Shown here piece by piece: positions 58,565 through 64,000 of a DNA stretch of 64,000 nt; positions within the stretch are counted from its first letter, which is position 1; every line of letters begins with the position of its first letter. The notes under the pieces were generated by a model. The model saw only the letters and a program-made list of their open reading frames with translations. It did no database searches and was not told where the DNA came from. Location of the stretch: the NCBI GenBank assembly GCA_022818135.1, contig JAFMSR010000009.1:12485948-12549947 (forward strand), read 5' to 3'. Both the position numbers and the translations under genes were made by a program. This stretch comes from Saxidomus purpurata (taxonomy: Eukaryota > Mollusca > Bivalvia > Venerida > Veneridae).

Positions 58565-59467
58565 TATGGAACGCCAAATCTACATAAAATCTAATATTTG
58601 AGGAGGTCCTAAATATTTGGAGAGCTCTTCAAATAATTGTAGAGGTCTCAATTTCGATTAGAGATATCTCCAAATAATTATAGCGCGCAATAATTGTAAT
58701 AGAGAGGTCTTTAAATATTCGGAGAGCTCTCTAAGGCAATTTTTGATGTCAAAAACTGATTTTATGCGTGCAATTGATTAATTGTAGACCTCTCCGATTC
58801 AATTGAAGATATTAAGGTGTAATTCAGCTGCTTTTAAGATAGGATTGAAGAGGTCTCTAATTGAATTGAAGACATCTCTTATTGTTTTATAGTTCGCTAC
58901 AAATTAATTTATAGAGGTCTTGAATTCAATTAGAGACCTCTCTAAATCAATTTGAGCGCGGTGAAATTCAATTTTAGATATCTTGAATTCGATGTTAATA
59001 CATGCCAAATCTACACATACTAAAGTATTTGAGGAGGTCTTTAAATAATTGGAGAGCTCTGTAAAATATTTAGAGAGGTCTACAAATCAATTAAAGATAT
59101 CAAAAATTCGCTTGTAGCGCGGTTCAAATACATTGGTTAAGAGACATCTATAATTCAATTGAAGAGGTCTCCAATTGAATTAGAGACCTCTATAATTGTT
59201 TTACAGCACGCAAGAAATGAGTTAATGATATCAAAAATTGATTTAGAGAGGTCTCTAATTTAATTGTACCGCGCTTCAATATTGTTAATCACAATCCATT
59301 AACAACTTTGAAATAGAGAGCTCTCAAATAAAACAATTGAAGCGCGGTACAATTCAATTGTAGACCTCTCAAAAACAATTTTGATATCATTAATTGAATA
59401 AGAGAGCTCTCCAAATATTTAAAGACCTCTTCAAATATTTGAGTGTATGTAGATTTGGCGTTCCATA
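58565..59467. mobile_element. 0.9-kb sibling of the 56730 foldback
   Basis: Ends TATGGAACGCCAAATCTACA and the inverse TGTAGATTTGGCGTTCCATA. Its body matches about 56745-57600 of the neighbour closely (for example tagcgcggttcaaatacatt), then jumps to the terminal arm, so it is an internally deleted or differently folded version. Flanks aactct/cactca share only four of six bases. Confidence 0.88.
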
Positions 59468-62400
59468 CACTCAAAGTTATAATAGAACATCGAGAGTCAA
59501 CACGAAACTGATCTTAGTGTATATAGAAATAGAAGCAGATCAGATAGGATATAGTTTCGCGTTGATCTCTGGACATGCTCCAATGCTACATCTTTAAAAC
59601 TGCTATGTACATGTATATAGCGATACTAAAGGATGGTACTGACAGTATATTAATTTAAAGCTAGATATAGGTAAATGCAGTTGCTTCTTGATTTACCTTG
59701 TTAACCTTTCATCCTTTGGATTGTTGTCAGCACTTTTCAAGTACAGCATCTATTCATACATAATTATATTTAGATATATTTAAATGAAATGTCACCATCT
59801 CTGTAACAGTTGCTAGTGCAGCTAAATAGTTCCGACACTCACTTTTTGCACTTTAAAATTTAAACAAATAATATAGGATTTTGCCAGACATAGGCTCAAA
59901 CTAATAACAATCTGTAACCTGATCAGGCAGTATGCACTGTTGTCAAACAACGTTTTTAAACTAGTGACAAAAACACACCTCATCATATGCAACACGAAAT
60001 TGATATTTGTCGCTCTTTAAGCACAATGAAACTTGTTTCAAAGTGCTTTCTTCATACTTGTGAGAAACATTAGCTTTAAACACACAGGTCTACAAAGTAA
60101 GTGTGAAACTAGTTAATAAGTATCGTGATAATTAGGTGGTAAACTAGTTATGTAACAAGTAAGTCAGATAAGTATCGTGATAATTATGTCGTTAACATAA
60201 GGCATATATCACTGCTTCCATACACAGAGGACTTAAGAACAGTTAGTTTCAGAAATAATGGGTTAGAATCAGCATTCTTATCAGTCATGCTACATGTATA
60301 AAACCTGCAAAGAATACAATCATTTTCACTGATGTTTGAACGAGTGTCTCCGTTGTTTTGCAATGAAATCAGATTATTATGTTGTACACTCAAACTTTAT
60401 GGCTGTAAACGTATGCAGAAGAATAGAAAAGTTAAAACGGCAATAACATATTCAAGTGAAAAGCTTTGAACAAGTTATAGATTCATCTCGTATTCTATTG
60501 CACCTTGCTCAGATTTGGTACTGGACCAGACACTCTTTTAAATGGCATGTCATAGACACCAAACCATTCAATGACATTCCTCTGGAAAAGTGATTTACAA
60601 ATGTTTTTACACATCATGTACTTTGAAATGTCCTGATATATTCATACGAGTAGCAAAATAGAGAAATATGAGCTAACATACTACAAAATGTACTAGTTTG
60701 CAGGGCAAGACAATCAGAATGGACCAATAAATGTTTCTAGTTAATAATGTGATCTGACCATATATTGATAGCTTCGTGGATGAAAACAGTATATCTGTGT
60801 GATGTGTGTATGACCCCCAAATGTTAAAGTGGCTGGCGCTATCATTATAGAACTGAAGAAATGGATACATTTAAATTCCTTGAAATCAAAATAACAAATT
60901 GCGTTTTAAAGAATGCAAAGATTTTTCAATTGTTCGGTACAGATAAACTCAAAGATTTGGTAAATCACTGAACTGTACTCTAAAGCTCATTTTGATAATT
61001 CCAATACGTTTATCAAACACTGTTTTCGTAAACTTTATTAATAAGGATCAAGGCTGTCCAATCTGGTTAAAATCGATGAACTGCACCACAAAGCTCGTTT
61101 GAGGTCTCATCAACCCTATAGCTCGAATGAGGAAGATGGACCTTAAAATCATAAAACAAACAAACAGAACTCATTTTGGTAACTCCAATAAGTTTATCAA
61201 ACACTGTGTTTCGTAAACTTCATCAATTAAGACCAAAAACGTTACGCTATGAGGATCTGAGGATGACAGATAGATGGTCACGTTCGGACGACATTTCCGC
61301 CAGCCAACCACAGCTTAAGTATTATTTCACCGAGAGAAAGCTCTATTCAGGCGGGGTCCCAAAACGTAAGCTAATTCAAGATTGGAGCCCAAAGTGCGTA
61401 TAACGTGTTAATTGTTTCTACGATGCCGTAATAGCTACGCTGCTGTAGTTTGTACACGTGATGGATTAGAAACATCACTGAAATCATCCGAAGGACGATA
61501 CTGTCGATTTTAGTTTGTAGTGTGAGTAGACTCGCGCCAACTTGCCCAGGGGTTACAGCACGTTGTAACTGAAAGGTTAGCTAGGAGTTCTCTGATTTGC
61601 TGTATTGGTAATCCGGTTAATCAAGAAGACAAAATTAAATGGGCCGTCATCAGATTTAATACTTCAGGAAGATCATGCAATTTAGTGAGATTGTCAGACT
61701 GTAATACAATGATCAAAATCGTTCTCTGCCTTAGGTCCTGACCAAAAATGCTCTGATGTAAAGTGCTCAAACGTGCAGCAGATTAACACAGGAGCAGTAC
61801 CCTACAAGTTGCCGATTGGGACAAACACTGACGCGAAAATGTTTCTCGTACATGCTAGTAGGTCTGTACTTCAGCAAATCTGTTGGTTTTGCCGGCACTA
61901 TTTGAATAAAATACACTATATCTTCCTTATACCAAAGCGACTTTGAGGGGATGTTTGACGCTTCCACTTTTTAGCCAGTGTAAACATTAGTAAGATCTTA
62001 AAATAAGAAAAGAGGGAGGGGGATTTGAGAGTAATTTTATATTTTGAACCTAAGCCTATATCATATAGAAGTCGGTGTTGTTTCCTTTAGATGTTTTATG
62101 CAATAAGTTATCCTGGTATGTTTGTGAAAGTACCTCAATGAAAACAACAGATTTGATCATAAATATTTACTTTATGACAGCCATCTTGGAATCATTTTTT
62201 TTTTAAATTGATTGTTTTGGACAAAATTTGGATACACACTGACATATGGTTTTAAATGAAAGAAAGTATAAAGTATGCAATAACCATAGGCAAATAGTTA
62301 TAAAAAAGCAGAAGAAATATCATTTTTTGTAGATTTTTAAGCATTTTGACTTTGGAAATGACCTTGACACTGACCTGAAGTGATCAATATAAAATGTCAA

Positions 62401-62862
62401 TAAAGTGTACATTATTAAATTAACAATATCCAGAAAACATTGTATTATAGACTGTCTCGTTTGAGCATTATGTATATGAGAGCAGCAATTTATGGCGGCC
62501 GTCTTGGGAAATATGAACTGATACCAAAAATAGTTGTATATTTTATGAATAAATAACATCAGATTGAAAGAGTAAACAATTAGCAATATTATTATCACTT
62601 TTAAAGCAAAATTGAATATAAGGATCTTTTAAAATAAGAAAAAAAGAGAGGAAATACTGAATTTTAAAGACCTTGATATGACCTTGACCTTGAAGTGGTC
62701 AATGTTGTATGTGAATTTCTGTAACATGATAAAATATAAAATATCCGTTCACTATATCAACAAATGAAACAGCCACATCTGGGCATAAAATTTTCATTAC
62801 ACTGGTAATAAACTGCGGCCATCTTGGACGCCATCATCGATAGCCAAGTCCGCACCAACTGT
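59468..62862. other. No gene recognised; one diverged direct repeat
   Basis: A ~65-bp phrase containing 'tttatcaaacactgt' and 'cgtaaactt' occurs at about 60985-61050 and 61165-61232. About 60099-60190 is a diverged relative of the 7055 palindromic MITE (aactagttaataagtatcgtgataatta). ORFs 61176-61403, 61767-61967 and 62320-62598 have no recognisable features. Confidence 0.4.
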
Positions 62863-63166
62863 TGGCAATTTATGCCGACAGTTCCATTTACTATATACTT
62901 TCTGAACATTCTGATATAAAACACCCTTTGTTGTTTTTTGTAACCACCTACCCCTTTTAATATGTGACTTTTCATAGTAATTGTAACCCTACTATATATG
63001 CGTATGTCGTCTGCGGCAATTTATGCCGACAGTTCCATTTACTATATACTTGGCCGAACATTCTGATATAAAACACCCTTAATTGTTTTTTGTAACCACC
63101 TACCCCTTTTATTATGTGACTTTTCATTGTAATTGTAACCCTACTATATATGCGTATGTCGTCTGC
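62863..63166. repeat. Two-copy 152-bp tandem duplication
   Basis: 62863-63014 and 63015-63166 are near-identical (ggcaatttatgccgacagtt through atatgcgtatgtcgtctg), with a few substitutions and a small indel difference (tttctg versus tggccg). Confidence 0.93.
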
Positions 63167-64000
63167 GTTTTGCCAATACTATTCAAAATTAGTTCCTTAT
63201 AATGTTCCCTCACACTGTACACGGGAAAAACGAGATAAAGTTTTTTAGCTTTGTTTTCTCTGTTGTGTCCTTTTTCTGTTCTTAATGTTTCGACTTCAGA
63301 AAAGTTGCCTTTAATTTATTTTTTTCAAATATTATATTTCATTTCAAATTTTAACTAATTTTGACTAAACTTAGCGTTAATGTGTTTTATTTGCTCGAAT
63401 TGTATCCAAGGTTGAGTGCGGGGAAGAGTGATGTCAGCATGCAACAAAGCAGTTTATCCCTAACTACAGTGGTAACTGACAGTTCCATGGCTTTAATAAT
63501 TGATTCAAGTTATTACTTTGTTATGTATTTGTTCTTTGCTTTATGGTGTATTCTCGGCATTGTGTACGTGATCTCCTTGGCGAAAGCTTTGCCATGCAAG
63601 CTGCAGGGTGCCTTTTCTCAAAGTTAGCGAATTCATTTTCCTGTGCAGAGGCCTAGTTGTATATGAGAGTGCTGGCTTGATGGTGTTTATGAACTATCAT
63701 TTTTACTTTACATTCACGCGATTTGACAAGATATTCAGTCATATTGGACCCTTTTTACGAAGGACTTAAAACTTGATAAATAATCACCAACGGCGAAAGA
63801 AGTTATCTAGTGAGAACGACATTGCATTCACAATAGGCATCCGTCAAATACATTATACTTAGAACGGGTCCTTGCTTTTCATCGAAACAAGACCAGAAAT
63901 AATGGAATAAAATAGTCAGATGCATTCGCGTAGATGAATTTGTAACTAAAATTCACATTGGAATATCTTTAACGATAGACACTGAGCAGGGGGTCGGACG
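63167..64000. other. No supported gene; one ORF with a hydrophobic segment
   Basis: 63361-63627 (plus) is open for 88 codons and contains a hydrophobic stretch (FVMYLFFALWCILGIVYVISLA) that could span a membrane. There is no homologous motif, no clear splice context and no promoter, so it is not called as a gene. Confidence 0.3.

Noticed and set aside
54456..59467. CRISPR-like or operator array of palindromes
   Set aside because: Spacing is irregular, spacers are A/T-only drift, and the structures are bounded by inverted ends.
63361..63627. Small membrane protein gene
   Set aside because: Only a hydrophobic stretch supports it; no conservation, promoter or splice evidence can be seen.

Overview
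This is AT-rich animal nuclear DNA, most likely from a bivalve mollusc. That assignment is inferred. It rests on a DZIP3-like HEPN/NACHT (NLR-type) gene of the kind expanded in bivalves, and on several repeat families typical of molluscs (spaced units containing 'aaggtcaaggtcac', 'cgtccgtccgtccg' and 'taactctgtcaagg'). Only one plausible host gene is visible. Most of the window is transposable-element (TE) sequence, much of it nested.

Layout. 1-1225: 21-bp minisatellite inside a terminal-inverted-repeat element. 3371-20624: three exons of one plus-strand NLR-like gene, all joined in phase 1. They are 3371-4253 (HEPN tail and heptad coiled coil), 6890-6976 (basic linker) and 18019-20624 (NACHT, helical region, degenerate leucine-rich C-terminus). 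The 11-kb second intron holds a LINE relic, a mariner relic, a palindromic MITE, several tandem-repeat families and a 3.3-kb TIR element. 20705-27451: 5'-truncated Ty3/gypsy element A. It has RNase H and integrase, then an extra zinc-finger open reading region in the env position preceded by a splice-acceptor-like site, then a polypurine tract and an LTR. 27553-27626: tRNA-Pro-like pseudogene. 30949-32730 (minus): broken Crypton-type tyrosine recombinase.

36021-46839: a second LTR element (B) with both LTRs, gag and protease but no reverse transcriptase. It carries four nested insertions whose edges can be read: a TIR element in the 5' LTR, a 2.5-kb foldback in gag, a polyadenylated retrocopy in gag, and a TA-flanked MITE in the 3' LTR whose empty site survives in the 5' LTR. 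48185-48578: Transib-like MITE. 49893-53345: decayed copy of a multicopy invertebrate protein family with a PIN-like C-terminal part. 54456-54930 and 56730-59467: arrays and foldbacks built from short palindromes.

The most interesting pattern is a group of foldback or palindromic elements at 7055, 38357, 56730 and 58565, probably with 1-1225 and 49797. Their interiors are unrelated, but they share TATGG/TACGG...CCATA-type termini. Two have exact 6-bp target duplications and two have imperfect ones. This points to one transposition machinery, possibly IS3EU-like, mobilising very different palindromic cargo. The second notable pattern is the accessory ORF of gypsy element A.
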